Assembly (NCBI RefSeq): GCF_013407855.1
Contig: NZ_JACBZH010000001.1
Coordinates: 682,001-746,000 of the forward strand
Direction: 5' to 3'
Source: Actinopolymorpha rutila
Lineage (GTDB): Bacteria > Actinomycetota > Actinomycetes > Propionibacteriales > Actinopolymorphaceae
Length of the DNA: 64,000 bases
In this document: one piece after another, positions 24,904-33,719 of the stretch
Layout of the letters: every line of letters begins with the position of its first letter
Position numbering within the stretch: position 1 is the first letter of the stretch
Notes under the pieces: model-generated
The model's input: the letters and a program-made list of their open reading frames with translations, nothing else
Database searches by the model: none
Told to the model about the DNA's origin: nothing
Made by a program: the position numbers and the translations under genes

Positions 24904-25971
24904 ATGCAAACACTGCAACGTCGTTCAACCGCGGCAATCGCCACCCTGGTGTTCGGCGCGGTTCTGGCCGTCGCGGCGTCCTCGGCTGTCCCAGCGACGG
25001 CCAAGACCGGCTCCGGCTCAGCGAGCACGGACAGGCCGGAGGCGGCCACGGCGGCACCCGCCTTCCCGACGTTCGTGCATCTGCCGGCCGACCAGGCGGC
25101 GCACCCGACCGCACGCGCGGAATGGTGGTACGTGATCGGCCACGTCAACGCCCGTGGCCATCGCTTCGGCTACGAGGTCACGATCGGCGGCGGTAAGGAC
25201 CCGCAGGTCATCTTCTCGATCACTGACAAGACGACCGGCGCGTTCTACACGAACAGCCAGAGTTACTCGCATGACCAGACTAGTTTTTCCACCACCGCGC
25301 TCGACATACGTACGCCGTCGGCGACGCTGTCCGGGCCGATGGATGCGATGCGGCTGCACGCCACGCTGCCGGTCGTCGGCGAAATCAACCTGACACTCAG
25401 CGCAGAGGGACCTGCGCTGTACAACAACGGGACTGGGCTGATGCCCTTTCTGGGCGGCACGAGCTACTACTATTCCCTGCCTAGCCTGGCGACACAGGGA
25501 ACGCTCGAGGTGAACAACCGCACCTACCCGGTGACCGGCGAGTCGTGGTTGGACCGCCAGTGGGGAAACTGGGACTGGAGCACCATGGACAAGTGGACAT
25601 GGATGCCTCTGCAAGTGTCCAACGGCGACCGGATCAACCTCTGGGACCTGTTCGCCGAGGGACGTGAGGCTTCTTACGCGACCGTGCTCCGCCCGGACGG
25701 AACCCACGAGATGGTGGCAGTGGAACCGCTCGCCGATACCACCTCCGACTTCTGGACCAGCCCGATCACCGGGAAGCGGTACGGCACCAGGTGGACCGTG
25801 AACATCCCCGCGCTGGATGCCAGCCTCACCGTCGTTGCCAAGCCGCAGGGACAGGAACGTCAAGGGACGTTCGGTGGCACCTACGAAGGTGCGGCAAGCG
25901 TCACCGGACGGTACCGGGGCAAGCCGGTCACCGGGCAGACATACGTCGAACAGAACGGCAACTGGCGATAG
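24904..25971 (+). CDS. Secreted lipocalin-like protein (AttH/CrtC type)
   Basis: A 355-residue exported protein. The signal peptide spans RRSTAAIATLVFGAVLAVAA to about AVPATA. The mature part has the paired lipocalin pattern of AttH/carotenoid 1,2-hydratase-like proteins: EWWYVIGHVNARGHRFGYEV near the start, then SWLDRQWGNWDWSTMDKW and GTRWTVNIPALDASLTVVA in the second domain. I use the ATG at 24904, preceded by GGGG; an ATG at 24892 is equally in frame. CrtC hydrates carotenoids, but this broad family also binds lipids, and a secreted form makes hydratase activity doubtful. It starts 200 bp after the tRNA-Gly remnant. Confidence 0.78.
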   Translation: MQTLQRRSTAAIATLVFGAVLAVAASSAVPATAKTGSGSASTDRPEAATAAPAFPTFVHLPADQAAHPTARAEWWYVIGHVNARGHRFGYEVTIGGGKDPQVIFSITDKTTGAFYTNSQSYSHDQTSFSTTALDIRTPSATLSGPMDAMRLHATLPVVGEINLTLSAEGPALYNNGTGLMPFLGGTSYYYSLPSLATQGTLEVNNRTYPVTGESWLDRQWGNWDWSTMDKWTWMPLQVSNGDRINLWDLFAEGREASYATVLRPDGTHEMVAVEPLADTTSDFWTSPITGKRYGTRWTVNIPALDASLTVVAKPQGQERQGTFGGTYEGAASVTGRYRGKPVTGQTYVEQNGNWR

Positions 25972-26139
25972 CGCTTCAATAGCGCCAGCCCCTTGGGGTA
26001 AGCCGCAGCGTCACGACCAATGGCCTGTCGGCAAGTAAGCCGACGCGCTGGCGCGAGTCACGGATCGGGCACGGTTGTGGCCGGCTCTTCCGCGCCGGCT
26101 CTTTGGACTGGATGATCGGGGCCTGGCTCGGGAGGCGGT

Positions 26140-26823
26140 ATGCGTTCGAGGCTGTGGCGGTCAGTAGCGGTCCTGGGGGCAGTGGTTGTGATGCTCGCCG
26201 GGTGTGCGAGTGGTGCCGGGCCGTCAGCACGCATTGGCGGGGGTGACTGCACGACGAGGGTCCGGTTCCATGGCGTGGTCTACAGGTCTTTGGCAACCCA
26301 GCAGACGCCGCGTACTGGACGTTCGTTGGGCTCGTCGCACTCCTACGGATGTGCCGGCGAACCCCTTCCTGGGGACACCAGCAAGCTCCGGCTTCATCTC
26401 GCGGTGGGCCTGGATCCGAACGTCGCTCTTCTCGTTCGGGAGAAGGACGGGCAGGACTACGTGTACATCCCGCGGTCGATGCGGCGTCGTGACTTTCCGC
26501 CAAGGCTGGCCGAGGCGATGCGCTACCCGCGATGCCGGGTCCCGGCGTCGTTCACCGGGACATGGCGGGGAGTGACGCCCTGGCCAGAGGACGATGACAT
26601 CGCAGTCCCCTACGCCGCATGGTTCGAGGCTCGACACGGCACCGGGCTGGGGTTCGACAAGTGGTCGACCGTCACGTTGGAAGCGAAGATCACCGAAGGC
26701 ACCCGCACCGTCCCGACGTCACAGTTCTTGAAACGCGCCATAGGAGACGACGTGCCGGTGGCGGTGACAACCGTGTGCCGGGGAACCGCGTTCGAGGTGT
26801 CCTCGGTCAAGTTCGCTGACTGA
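26140..26823 (+). CDS. Hypothetical lipoprotein
   Basis: A 227-residue protein with a signal peptide of the lipoprotein class: MRSRLWRSVAVLGAVVVMLA is followed by GCASG, giving a lipobox LAGC, so it is probably anchored on the outer face of the membrane. The mature domain has several cysteines (GGDCTTRV, HSYGCAGEP, RYPRCRVP, TTVCRGTA), suggesting two disulfides. The GGAGG before the ATG at 26140 sets the start. No catalytic motif is seen and no family is recognised with confidence. It is a single gene between the lipocalin-like protein and a glycoside hydrolase. Confidence 0.75.
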   Translation: MRSRLWRSVAVLGAVVVMLAGCASGAGPSARIGGGDCTTRVRFHGVVYRSLATQQTPRTGRSLGSSHSYGCAGEPLPGDTSKLRLHLAVGLDPNVALLVREKDGQDYVYIPRSMRRRDFPPRLAEAMRYPRCRVPASFTGTWRGVTPWPEDDDIAVPYAAWFEARHGTGLGFDKWSTVTLEAKITEGTRTVPTSQFLKRAIGDDVPVAVTTVCRGTAFEVSSVKFAD

Positions 26824-26931
26824 CAACGCCATCACAGGAGGAGCGTGAGGACGATGCCCTCTCCGCCACCCGTTTCTCGTCGACGGGTGCTTTGGAGAGG
26901 CCCTAGGTTGACTTAGCTTGGGAACGGACTC

Positions 26932-28932
26932 TCAGGGTGCCCCGAACTCCAGCAACGTCACTGAGTGCGCGGGGAATGTGTGTTCCACGCTCGATCCGGC
27001 GGCGGTGGCCCGGCTGACCGTCGTGGTGAGATTGTCGAGGTCGTCCCAGCTGTCGTACGCGTCCACGGTAGGCCCGTCGAACGTGCTGACCGTGACCGGC
27101 CGGTCGCCGTTGAGCCCGGTCAGGTCGACGCGAACGGTGAGGGAGTTCTCGATGTCGCGGTTGATGACGAGCAGGCGGATCACGCCGTCGTCGCCCCTCG
27201 TCGCGAGGACCCGCAGGGACGGGTAGGAGCCGCCCGTCGCTGTCGGGTTGCCGCTCACCGAACTGTCCAGGGGAGTGCTGCCCACCATCGTGTGCACGAG
27301 GTTCAACATCTGCGACGGGCCGGTGACGAAGAAGTTGGGCGAGCCTCCGATGACGCTGCCCGGCGACGAGGGTTTGCCCGGCGCCGGCGGCGCCTCGTTG
27401 AGGTTGGACTTGGTTGCCAGCCGTACGCCGTTCTCGATCTGGCCGATGGTCAACTCCGCGCCGTACAGGCACTGCATCAGCATCGCGCCGTAGCCGAACG
27501 GCATCGTCGCTCCGGAGGGCCCGTTCTTTACCAGCGTGCCGTACTCGGTCACGGCCAGGAACGGTCGGGTCGCCGGGTCCGGGAATCGTGCGGCGATCTC
27601 CTCCTTGTCCAGGCGGAGGGCGCTGACGGCGTCGGCGCCACGGCGGATCAGGTCCTGGTAGAGCATGCCGGTGTCGTAGACCGGGTGCTCCGCGTCGCCC
27701 GCCACCGGGCTGGTGTACATGTGGACGCCCAGGCAGTCATAGCGGCGGTCACCCATCGCCTCGACGAACTCGGGCTTGCCCCAACCGGCGCACACCGACG
27801 CGGTGGGATCGACGCCCTTGATCGCGCGGTAGTAGTCGAGGAACCCGTCCTGGCGTCCGGTGGTGTACCCGATCGAGAACACCGCCCCCTTCGGCGGTAC
27901 CGCTCCGTGCGCCCCGTTGCCGAAGCGGATCTGCCCGCTGTCACGGACGACCTCGTAAACCTTCGCGTCCTTCGATGCCCTGTGGACCGAGTCCACCCGC
28001 TCCCACCGCTCACCGTCGACCGTGAGTACCGGATCGGCGATCGGCCCCGACTCCGAGGTCGCGTCCTGCGCCAGCGCAATCGGGCTGTACCGCGTGCGAT
28101 ACACCTGGTTCGGTTCACCGCTGGCGGTCACCGGGTTCGCCAGGTCGCAGCCGGAGAAGAGTCCGTCGTTGTCGGCGTAGGGAGCCGAGTCGGCCGTCTG
28201 GCGCTGCCAGCCACCCTCGATGAACTGCTTCACCTTCGTGTCCGGATCCGGCGAACGCCAGTAACGCTGGTTGGGCAGGTACGGCTCGTTGCCGACCTCC
28301 CACACCGAGATCCCGTACGGCTTCGGGTGTCCGTTCGCGGCTCGGCGCGCCGCCCATGCCACCCCGCCGTTGGGGTTGGTGCCCAGCGGCGCGTTCATGT
28401 ATTCGACGTAGTCGGCCGCGGACTTCGCAGACTGGTTGATCGTGGGCACCATGACCATCGTCTGTCCACCGAAGCTGTCGACGAAGCGTTCGTTCTCGTC
28501 CGGCCCGTACGTGGAGTCGACCGATCCGAACAGACCGCCGACAAAGCCGGCTCCGGTCTGGCAACGCCGCGCCGCCTGCGGGCCGATCGCCTTCGAGAAG
28601 TCGAACATGTTCGCCACGGTTCCGCCTGGGTAGCGGACCAATCCGAGGTTGGCGTCCTTCGCCGCCCGCACGGCGGTCGGGACGGGGGCGTTGGTGCGCG
28701 GGTCCCACATGCCGAGGCCGTTGTTCACCCACCGGTGGTTGCCGCCGACGATCGCAGCCGGTAGGGGTGTCGCAGCGACGTCAGGGCTCACCCGTAGGGC
28801 GTCTGAACCGACACTGATCACGGCATCCGGACTTTCGCCGGCTGCCACCGCTGACGTGGGGGTCCCGAACATCGTCGCGAGCCCGACCGCCGCGAGCGAG
28901 CCGGCCAGGAGTGCGCGGCGGGAACGGCGCAT
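26932..28932 (-). CDS. Secreted glycoside hydrolase, TIM-barrel clan GH-A-like
   Basis: A 666-residue exported enzyme. The start MRRSRRALLAGSLAAVGLA has a twin-arginine-type N-terminus and hydrophobic core, ending near AVAAGES. The barrel shows LGLVRYPGGTVANMFDF, SVWEVGNEPYLPN with the acid/base Glu of the NEP motif, and FLAVTEYGTLVKNG, whose Glu fits the nucleophile. A C-terminal beta domain (LRVLATRGDDGVIRLLVINR, PAHSVTLLEFG) follows, as in alpha-L-arabinofuranosidases of GH51 and related families. The ATG at 28932 has GGAGGTGG in front. The exact family and sugar specificity cannot be fixed by eye. It is monocistronic. Confidence 0.78.
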   Translation of the reverse strand: MRRSRRALLAGSLAAVGLATMFGTPTSAVAAGESPDAVISVGSDALRVSPDVAATPLPAAIVGGNHRWVNNGLGMWDPRTNAPVPTAVRAAKDANLGLVRYPGGTVANMFDFSKAIGPQAARRCQTGAGFVGGLFGSVDSTYGPDENERFVDSFGGQTMVMVPTINQSAKSAADYVEYMNAPLGTNPNGGVAWAARRAANGHPKPYGISVWEVGNEPYLPNQRYWRSPDPDTKVKQFIEGGWQRQTADSAPYADNDGLFSGCDLANPVTASGEPNQVYRTRYSPIALAQDATSESGPIADPVLTVDGERWERVDSVHRASKDAKVYEVVRDSGQIRFGNGAHGAVPPKGAVFSIGYTTGRQDGFLDYYRAIKGVDPTASVCAGWGKPEFVEAMGDRRYDCLGVHMYTSPVAGDAEHPVYDTGMLYQDLIRRGADAVSALRLDKEEIAARFPDPATRPFLAVTEYGTLVKNGPSGATMPFGYGAMLMQCLYGAELTIGQIENGVRLATKSNLNEAPPAPGKPSSPGSVIGGSPNFFVTGPSQMLNLVHTMVGSTPLDSSVSGNPTATGGSYPSLRVLATRGDDGVIRLLVINRDIENSLTVRVDLTGLNGDRPVTVSTFDGPTVDAYDSWDDLDNLTTTVSRATAAGSSVEHTFPAHSVTLLEFGAP

Positions 28933-29087
28933 GTCCACCTCCAGCAGGTACGGGCGTTCGACACCTGCGAACGACCCACCGAATCGCCGTCGCACAAGGG
29001 GAAACGACGTCTCCTCGATCTCTTTCAGAGAACGCACGTCACCGTAGTACTACGTTGCACATCCGTCCACCATCGGTGGATCCGGGG

Positions 29088-29125
29088 TTAGGGAACTGGG
29101 GCGCAGTCCTCGGGCTCGCCGGGCG
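29088..29125 (+). repeat. Dispersed repeat B, copy 3
   Basis: Thirty-eight bases beginning TTAGGGAACTGGGGCGCAG, matching 15774-15811 at 33 positions. It lies between the glycoside hydrolase promoter and a small plus-strand gene. The AGGTTGACTTAG word near 26907 flanks the same hydrolase on its other side. Confidence 0.6.
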
Positions 29126-29169
29126 GAGGCAACGGGCGAGAGCTGGCTCCTACGATGCCGGCGTGACCA

Positions 29170-29481
29170 ATGAGGCCGGCGCCACAGACGTGGACGGCAA
29201 CCGGTACGGACGTCTTCGACGCGGTGCTGAACCTCCGAGAACAGCTCGACGCAGTGGGCGTGCGCCTCTGCTGCAACGGCGCGCGGCGAAACGCCTGGGC
29301 GTCCGGCATGCAACGCGACATGGCACGAGGACGGTTCGTCTACCTGCTTGGCGACGAGCCCGGCCACCCCGGCCAGGTTCCCGCTCTGGACCCCGCTCCG
29401 TGCGATCAGGTCGTGACGGTCCAGGAGCAGAAGAACTTCTACAGCAGTTGGCTCGCTCGGCGAACCGCCGCTGGGGACTGA
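29170..29481 (+). CDS. Hypothetical actinomycete protein (103 aa)
   Basis: The frame from the ATG at 29170 contains DVFDAVLNLREQLDAVGVRL, CCNGARRNAWASGMQRDMAR and QEQKNFYSSWLARRTAAG. The CNGARR-x-WxSGMxxxM segment resembles a small, widespread, uncharacterised actinomycete family. The first ten residues are unlike the rest, and a GTG at 29163 in another frame gives VTNEAGATDVDGN, so an N-terminal frameshift is possible. No strong ribosome binding site is seen. Function is unknown. Confidence 0.5.
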   Translation: MRPAPQTWTATGTDVFDAVLNLREQLDAVGVRLCCNGARRNAWASGMQRDMARGRFVYLLGDEPGHPGQVPALDPAPCDQVVTVQEQKNFYSSWLARRTAAGD

Positions 29482-29621
29482 CCGGGGCTCCGCCCCGAAC
29501 CCCGGCCCTCCATCCGAGAGCGGGGATCGTTCCCCGCGGTCGGGTTCGAGCCGAGGTGCGCTGCGCGTGCCAACTGGCGGCCGGTTTGCCGGCGAGCAGC
29601 GACCTCGTGCCAGAGCGTCGG

Positions 29622-30464
29622 TCAGGAGGTGTGGCGCAACAGGGCGTCCACGACGGCCGGCCATGTCACGCGCGGCAGGCCCTGGCCGATGCCGGGGAGG
29701 GTGAGCAGCGTGGCGCGCGGGATTTCCGCGGCCAGGGCCACTCCGTTCCCGTGCGGGAAGAACGGATCCTCGTCTCCGTGCACCACCAGGGTCGGCGCGG
29801 TGATCTCGCCGAGCCGCTCGCGCCACCGCGGCTTGCAGTCGATGGCCGCGAACATGCTGCCGAGATGGCTCGCGCGCTGCGCCTTCGCCGTACGTCCGGC
29901 TCGGTCGAACACCGCCCCGGCAGTCGCCCGTACGTCCTGCTCGTCGAATCCTCGCGACCCCGACATCAGCCGCGCGGACCCGATCATGTAGTCGACCACG
30001 CTGTCGCGATCGGTCCAGTCCGGCTTCGGTCGCCCGAACAGCTGCTCCATCAGCTCCGGCGCGTGGTCTGGCAGGTCGGGATCGACCGGACCGGGGGCGA
30101 CCGGACGGGTGGAGACCAGGGTCAGCGACGCAACCTGGTCGGGATGGTCGAGCGCGAGCAGCTGCGCGACAAAGCCGCCGACGCCCATCCCGACCACGTG
30201 CGTACGCCCCAGATCCAGCGCCACCAAGAGCTCGGACGCATCGGTCACCAGGTCGCGCAGGTCGTACATGGGCGCGTCCGGATCGACGAACGTCGACTGG
30301 CCGGCGTCGCGCAGGTCGTAGCGCACCACATACCGCCCGGCCAGCGCCGCGCACAGCTCGTCCGGCCAGCTCAGCATGGTAACGCCGACCAGCAGCACCG
30401 GCGGATCCGCCGGGTCTCCGAACGTCTCCACGTACAACTCGACACCGTTGACCTTGATCCCCAT
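29622..30464 (-). CDS. Alpha/beta hydrolase-fold protein with catalytic residues replaced
   Basis: A 280-residue alpha/beta hydrolase of the RdmC/esterase type, recognised from MGIKVNGVELYVETFGDPAD, VVRYDLRDAGQS and LDHPDQVASLTLVSTRP. The nucleophile elbow reads THVVGMGVGGFVAQL, so the expected Ser of GxSxG is Gly. The C-terminal catalytic His position reads LLTLPGIGQGLPR, with Gln in place of His; the Asp in VVHGDEDPFFPHG remains. The oxyanion segment LLVGVTMLSWPDELC is also shortened. The frame is intact, and the ATG at 30464 has AAGGAG at good spacing. It is likely a non-hydrolytic pseudoenzyme. An MFS exporter gene is divergent. Confidence 0.8.
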   Translation of the reverse strand: MGIKVNGVELYVETFGDPADPPVLLVGVTMLSWPDELCAALAGRYVVRYDLRDAGQSTFVDPDAPMYDLRDLVTDASELLVALDLGRTHVVGMGVGGFVAQLLALDHPDQVASLTLVSTRPVAPGPVDPDLPDHAPELMEQLFGRPKPDWTDRDSVVDYMIGSARLMSGSRGFDEQDVRATAGAVFDRAGRTAKAQRASHLGSMFAAIDCKPRWRERLGEITAPTLVVHGDEDPFFPHGNGVALAAEIPRATLLTLPGIGQGLPRVTWPAVVDALLRHTS

Positions 30465-30667
30465 GTCCTGCTCCTTCCGATGCGTCAGCCAGTACGAGAC
30501 CGCGCACAGAAACGCATCGCATTGGCCCGTAGCAGACAGACCACCTTCCACCGCAGAACTCATCGGTCCGCCACACACGTAGGTGCCTCGACAAGACGCG
30601 GACCACCTGGAGAACGGCCTCTTGACCAGGAGGTAGCCTGCGCAGAGCCCGTCGGCGAGGAGAGTTC

Positions 30668-31906
30668 ATGGTTGACACGGCGACGGTGAGTCGCGGGACG
30701 CCTGGCCTGGGCTCGGCCCGGCTGGGCTTGGCAGTGCTCGCCCTGGCCGTGTTCGGCGCGGTGACGACGGAGATGCTGCCTGTCGGGCTGCTGCCTGCGA
30801 TCAGCCGCCAGATGGGGCTGACCGCATCGGCCACAGGGTTGCTGGTCAGCCTGTACGCCGTCATGGTGATGCTGCTGTCCGTACCCCTCACGCTCGCCAC
30901 GCGACGCGTCCCGGGGAAAGTCCTCCTGCTCGCCACGATCGGCTCGTACGCGGTGAGCAATCTGGTCTGCGCTCTCGCGCCGAACGCCGGACTGCTTGCT
31001 GCGGGCCGCGCGCTCGGAGGGCTGACCCACGCGATCTTCTTCTCGGTGTGCATCGGCTACGCATCACGACTGGTGCCGGCATCCCAGACAGGACGAGCTC
31101 TGGCGCTGGTGTCGTCCGGAGTGGCTGCAAGATTGATCCTGGGTGCGCCGCTGGCGACCGCGCTCGGCAACGCCGTGGGATGGCGGGCCGGCTTCGGCGC
31201 CCTCGTCGTTCTGATGATCGCCGTGTTGACCCTGATCGCGCTGGCGCTGCCGTCGGCGGACACCACGGACGTGGCCGCCTCCCCGGTGCGTACAGGCCGT
31301 TGGCGTGACCTCGTCCCCGTGATGGCCGCGAACGCCCTCGCCTACCTCGGTCAGTACGCCGTCTACACCTATGTGGCCGTACTCCTGCTCCGCGCCGGAG
31401 CGACGCCCGGTCGGATCGCACCGATCCTCTTCCTCTTCGGAGGATTCGGGCTGCTGGGGATCTGGCGAGCCGCGCGGCCGCTCGACCACCGTCCCCGTCG
31501 GACCGCGCTGATCGTTCTGCTCGTCAGCGGAGCTGGAATGATCGCGGTCGGTGCCGGCTTCCCGTCACTGCTGCTCGTGGTCGTCTTCGGTGTCGTGTGG
31601 AACGCCGCGTTCGGGCCGGCGCCTTCCCTGTTCCAAAGCGCAGCGATCCGAGCCGACGCCATGTCTCCGGAGATCTCCGGCGCCTGGCTGAACGCGACGG
31701 CCAACATCGGGATCGCCGCCGGTGCCGCGTTCGGCGGTCTGCTCCTCAACGCGTACGACATCCGTGTGTTGGCCTTGGCCGGTTCGATTCCGATCCTTGC
31801 GGCAGCAGCCATGGTCCTTGTCGGCCACAAAGGCTTCCCACACAGCGGCTCCGCCGTAGTCGGATCGCAGGAGACGGCAGATTCCACTTCCGTGGGAACG
31901 GCCTGA
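30668..31906 (+). CDS. MFS efflux transporter (DHA1/AraJ type)
   Basis: A 412-residue integral membrane exporter with about 12 helices. The first helices (LAVLALAVFGAVTTEMLPVG, GLLVSLYAVMVMLLSVPLTL) and the loop LATRRVPGKVLLL carry the usual MFS loop 2-3 signature in reduced form. HAIFFSVCIGYASRLVP and SGAWLNATANIGIAAGAAFG are typical of DHA1 drug or sugar exporters. GAGGAG before the ATG at 30668 decides the start. It is divergent from the hydrolase-like gene across a 200-bp gap and followed 10 bp later by a membrane protein gene, probably cotranscribed. The substrate is unknown. Confidence 0.88.
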   Translation: MVDTATVSRGTPGLGSARLGLAVLALAVFGAVTTEMLPVGLLPAISRQMGLTASATGLLVSLYAVMVMLLSVPLTLATRRVPGKVLLLATIGSYAVSNLVCALAPNAGLLAAGRALGGLTHAIFFSVCIGYASRLVPASQTGRALALVSSGVAARLILGAPLATALGNAVGWRAGFGALVVLMIAVLTLIALALPSADTTDVAASPVRTGRWRDLVPVMAANALAYLGQYAVYTYVAVLLLRAGATPGRIAPILFLFGGFGLLGIWRAARPLDHRPRRTALIVLLVSGAGMIAVGAGFPSLLLVVVFGVVWNAAFGPAPSLFQSAAIRADAMSPEISGAWLNATANIGIAAGAAFGGLLLNAYDIRVLALAGSIPILAAAAMVLVGHKGFPHSGSAVVGSQETADSTSVGTA

Positions 31907-31916
31907 CAATCGAGGC

Positions 31917-32621
31917 GTGGCCGGAGGGTCGGAACGAAGTCGTCGCAAGTACGGGGTCGAGCGAGTCGATGCATGGGCCGTGGCCACCCGCCGAGGGCAC
32001 TGGCATGCAGTACGGCGGAGTGGACCACGCAAGCGCGCGACCCGGGTTGTGCTGTCCGGTGTCGTGGTCGTGGTCGTGGTCGCCGTCGTCACGGCGTGGG
32101 TTGCGTACTCGTCCCGCTACTCACCACTGTCCACGGGGACGTTCTCCGCCCCGGAGACTCGCTCGGTCAAAGCGTTGACCGACGGGGTGGCGCCCACTCG
32201 CTACATCGTGGACGCAGCTGCGGGCCAGCACGGCCGGATCGCCTACGACCTGGCGAACGACGGGAGGTTCCCCGTTCGTGTCGACGGCCTGGCGTCCGAC
32301 CACGCGTACGGCATCACGGCCGCAGGTTGGGTGCCAGTGCCGGGCAACGGCGAGCTGATGGGCGGCCACGCAAGCGACGTGCGGCCTTTCCCCGTCACGA
32401 TCGAGCCGGGTGAGTGGGTCGTGGTGTGGGTGACGGTGACCAAGCCGCGTTGCCAGAGCGGGCAGCAATCCCCCATCGAGGAAGTCCCCCTGAGGTGGTC
32501 AGCGCTCGGACGGCACCACGTCTACAAGCTTCCGCTCAGCGAAACTGCGGGAGGCATTCGCGAGATAGCCCTCTGCCATCCTCCCCGAGCGCTCAGGCAT
32601 CTCGAGTTCCCCGAGAGCTGA
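31917..32621 (+). CDS. Single-pass membrane protein of unknown function
   Basis: A 234-residue protein with a basic N-terminus (AVRRSGPRKRATRVV), one strong helix LSGVVVVVVVAVVTAWVAY and an extracytoplasmic domain. The latter has IDxA-like beta strands, such as IAYDLANDGRFPVRVDGL, VRPFPVTIEPGEWVVVWV and IREIALCHPPRAL, with two cysteines. The GTG at 31917 is weakly supported; a later start near residue 30 would still include the helix. It follows the MFS gene by 10 bp, which suggests cotranscription. No family is recognised. Confidence 0.65.
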   Translation: MAGGSERSRRKYGVERVDAWAVATRRGHWHAVRRSGPRKRATRVVLSGVVVVVVVAVVTAWVAYSSRYSPLSTGTFSAPETRSVKALTDGVAPTRYIVDAAAGQHGRIAYDLANDGRFPVRVDGLASDHAYGITAAGWVPVPGNGELMGGHASDVRPFPVTIEPGEWVVVWVTVTKPRCQSGQQSPIEEVPLRWSALGRHHVYKLPLSETAGGIREIALCHPPRALRHLEFPES

Positions 32622-32632
32622 GTCACCGGCCT

Positions 32633-33151
32633 TCACCGGTCCAGGTCGATCCAGTAGCGCCTCACGGGACCGTGCTCTTCGTCGCGGATGCCTTCCAGTA
32701 CGCCGCCGTTGCGCTCGATCGTGCGGGCCGAGGCGATGTTGTCCGCGAGGCAGGGAACGAGAACGCGGTCCAGGCCCAGTGCGCGAGCCTCGACGAGCAT
32801 CTCGCCCAGCGCCCAGCTCGCCAGGCCGCGACGTCGGGCGGACGGGCGTATGCCGTAGCCGATGTGGCCGATGTCGTCGCTGAACCAGTGGCGCAGCGCG
32901 ATTCCCCCGAGCAACCGGCCGTCCTCGACGATCCACCTGGGCGAGCCGTGCCGTTCGTTCGGACACGGATCCCCGGTCGGGTGGGTCAGCCGGACCCGCT
33001 TGTGAACCCAGGCGGCGAAGCCCTCCGGTGAGTCCACGGTGTCGTCGGCGCCCAGGCCGAAGCCGTCCTCGTGCAGGCCCGGACCCCAGTCGTCGCGGCA
33101 CTCCAGGAAGGCAGTGTGGAGGCGGGTGGTCGGAAGGATCAGCTCGGGCAT
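32633..33151 (-). CDS. GNAT-family N-acetyltransferase
   Basis: A 172-residue GNAT enzyme transferring an acetyl group from acetyl-CoA to an amine. The acetyl-CoA-binding motif A is seen as GYGIRPSARRRGLASWALGE, followed by LVPCLADNIASARTIERNGG and YWIDLDR at the end. The ATG at 33151 gives the normal family length; the longer upstream frame is Arg-rich and overlaps the NUDIX gene. It lies 22 bp downstream of that NUDIX gene on the same strand, so the pair may be cotranscribed. The acceptor is unknown. Confidence 0.85.
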   Translation of the reverse strand: MPELILPTTRLHTAFLECRDDWGPGLHEDGFGLGADDTVDSPEGFAAWVHKRVRLTHPTGDPCPNERHGSPRWIVEDGRLLGGIALRHWFSDDIGHIGYGIRPSARRRGLASWALGEMLVEARALGLDRVLVPCLADNIASARTIERNGGVLEGIRDEEHGPVRRYWIDLDR

Positions 33152-33173
33152 GCGACCACGGTAGTCGGGAACG

Positions 33174-33686
33174 CTATGAGGGCAGTGCACCGTGATGGGC
33201 GAGGGGGGACCCGTCCTCCAGATACGCGGGGCGTCCAACCGACCGTGCTTCGACGGAGGCCGCAACCCGGCGGGCGAGTCTCGCTGACAGGAGCCCTTCT
33301 GCCTCGGCGCGAGTACAGAACGACCAACCGCGCAGCTCGTCCTCGGGCAGCGTGATCGCCGACACCTCATCCGGCCCGACCGAACCACCGTCGAACACGA
33401 ACATCACTCCGTCAGGCTTCCCCTCGTACGGAGGCACCCAGTCGACGGTCAGCAGGGAGAGCCGATCACGATGCAGGCCAAGCTCCTCCTTCAACTCCCG
33501 GCACACCGCGGCGTGCGGCGACTCGTCCGCCTCCACGATGCCGCCAGGGATCTCCCAGGACGCCTTGTACGTAGGCTGCACAAGGAGAACCCGGCCCGCT
33601 GGATCGAAGAGAAGCGCCCCTGCCGCCATTCGCTTACGAGGAAGCGAAGCGATGAAGTCCACCTGGTCCGGCTCTGTCGTGTCCAC
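33174..33686 (-). CDS. NUDIX hydrolase
   Basis: A 170-residue NUDIX protein. Strand RMAAGALLFDPAGRVLLVQP leads to a complete NUDIX box: GGIVEADESPHAAVCRE then LKEELGL at about residues 48-70. The later segment PDGVMFVFDGGSVGPDEVSA is usual for the fold. The ATG at 33686 gives the family's normal length, and the next gene in the same direction is a GNAT acetyltransferase 22 bp away. The hydrolysed nucleotide or sugar-nucleotide substrate cannot be predicted. Confidence 0.86.
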   Translation of the reverse strand: MDTTEPDQVDFIASLPRKRMAAGALLFDPAGRVLLVQPTYKASWEIPGGIVEADESPHAAVCRELKEELGLHRDRLSLLTVDWVPPYEGKPDGVMFVFDGGSVGPDEVSAITLPEDELRGWSFCTRAEAEGLLSARLARRVAASVEARSVGRPAYLEDGSPLAHHGALPS

Positions 33687-33719
33687 CGCGACACCCTAGG
33701 CCTTGCCGGTCGTGGAGGT

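Noticed and set aside
26965-28764. 600-codon plus-strand frame
   Set aside because: It lies antisense to the glycoside hydrolase with clear catalytic motifs and has the composition of a shadow frame.
29163-29200. GTG start with VTNEAGATDVDGN as the N-terminus of the small gene
   Set aside because: It is in a different frame from the conserved part, so it would need a frameshift that cannot be shown here.
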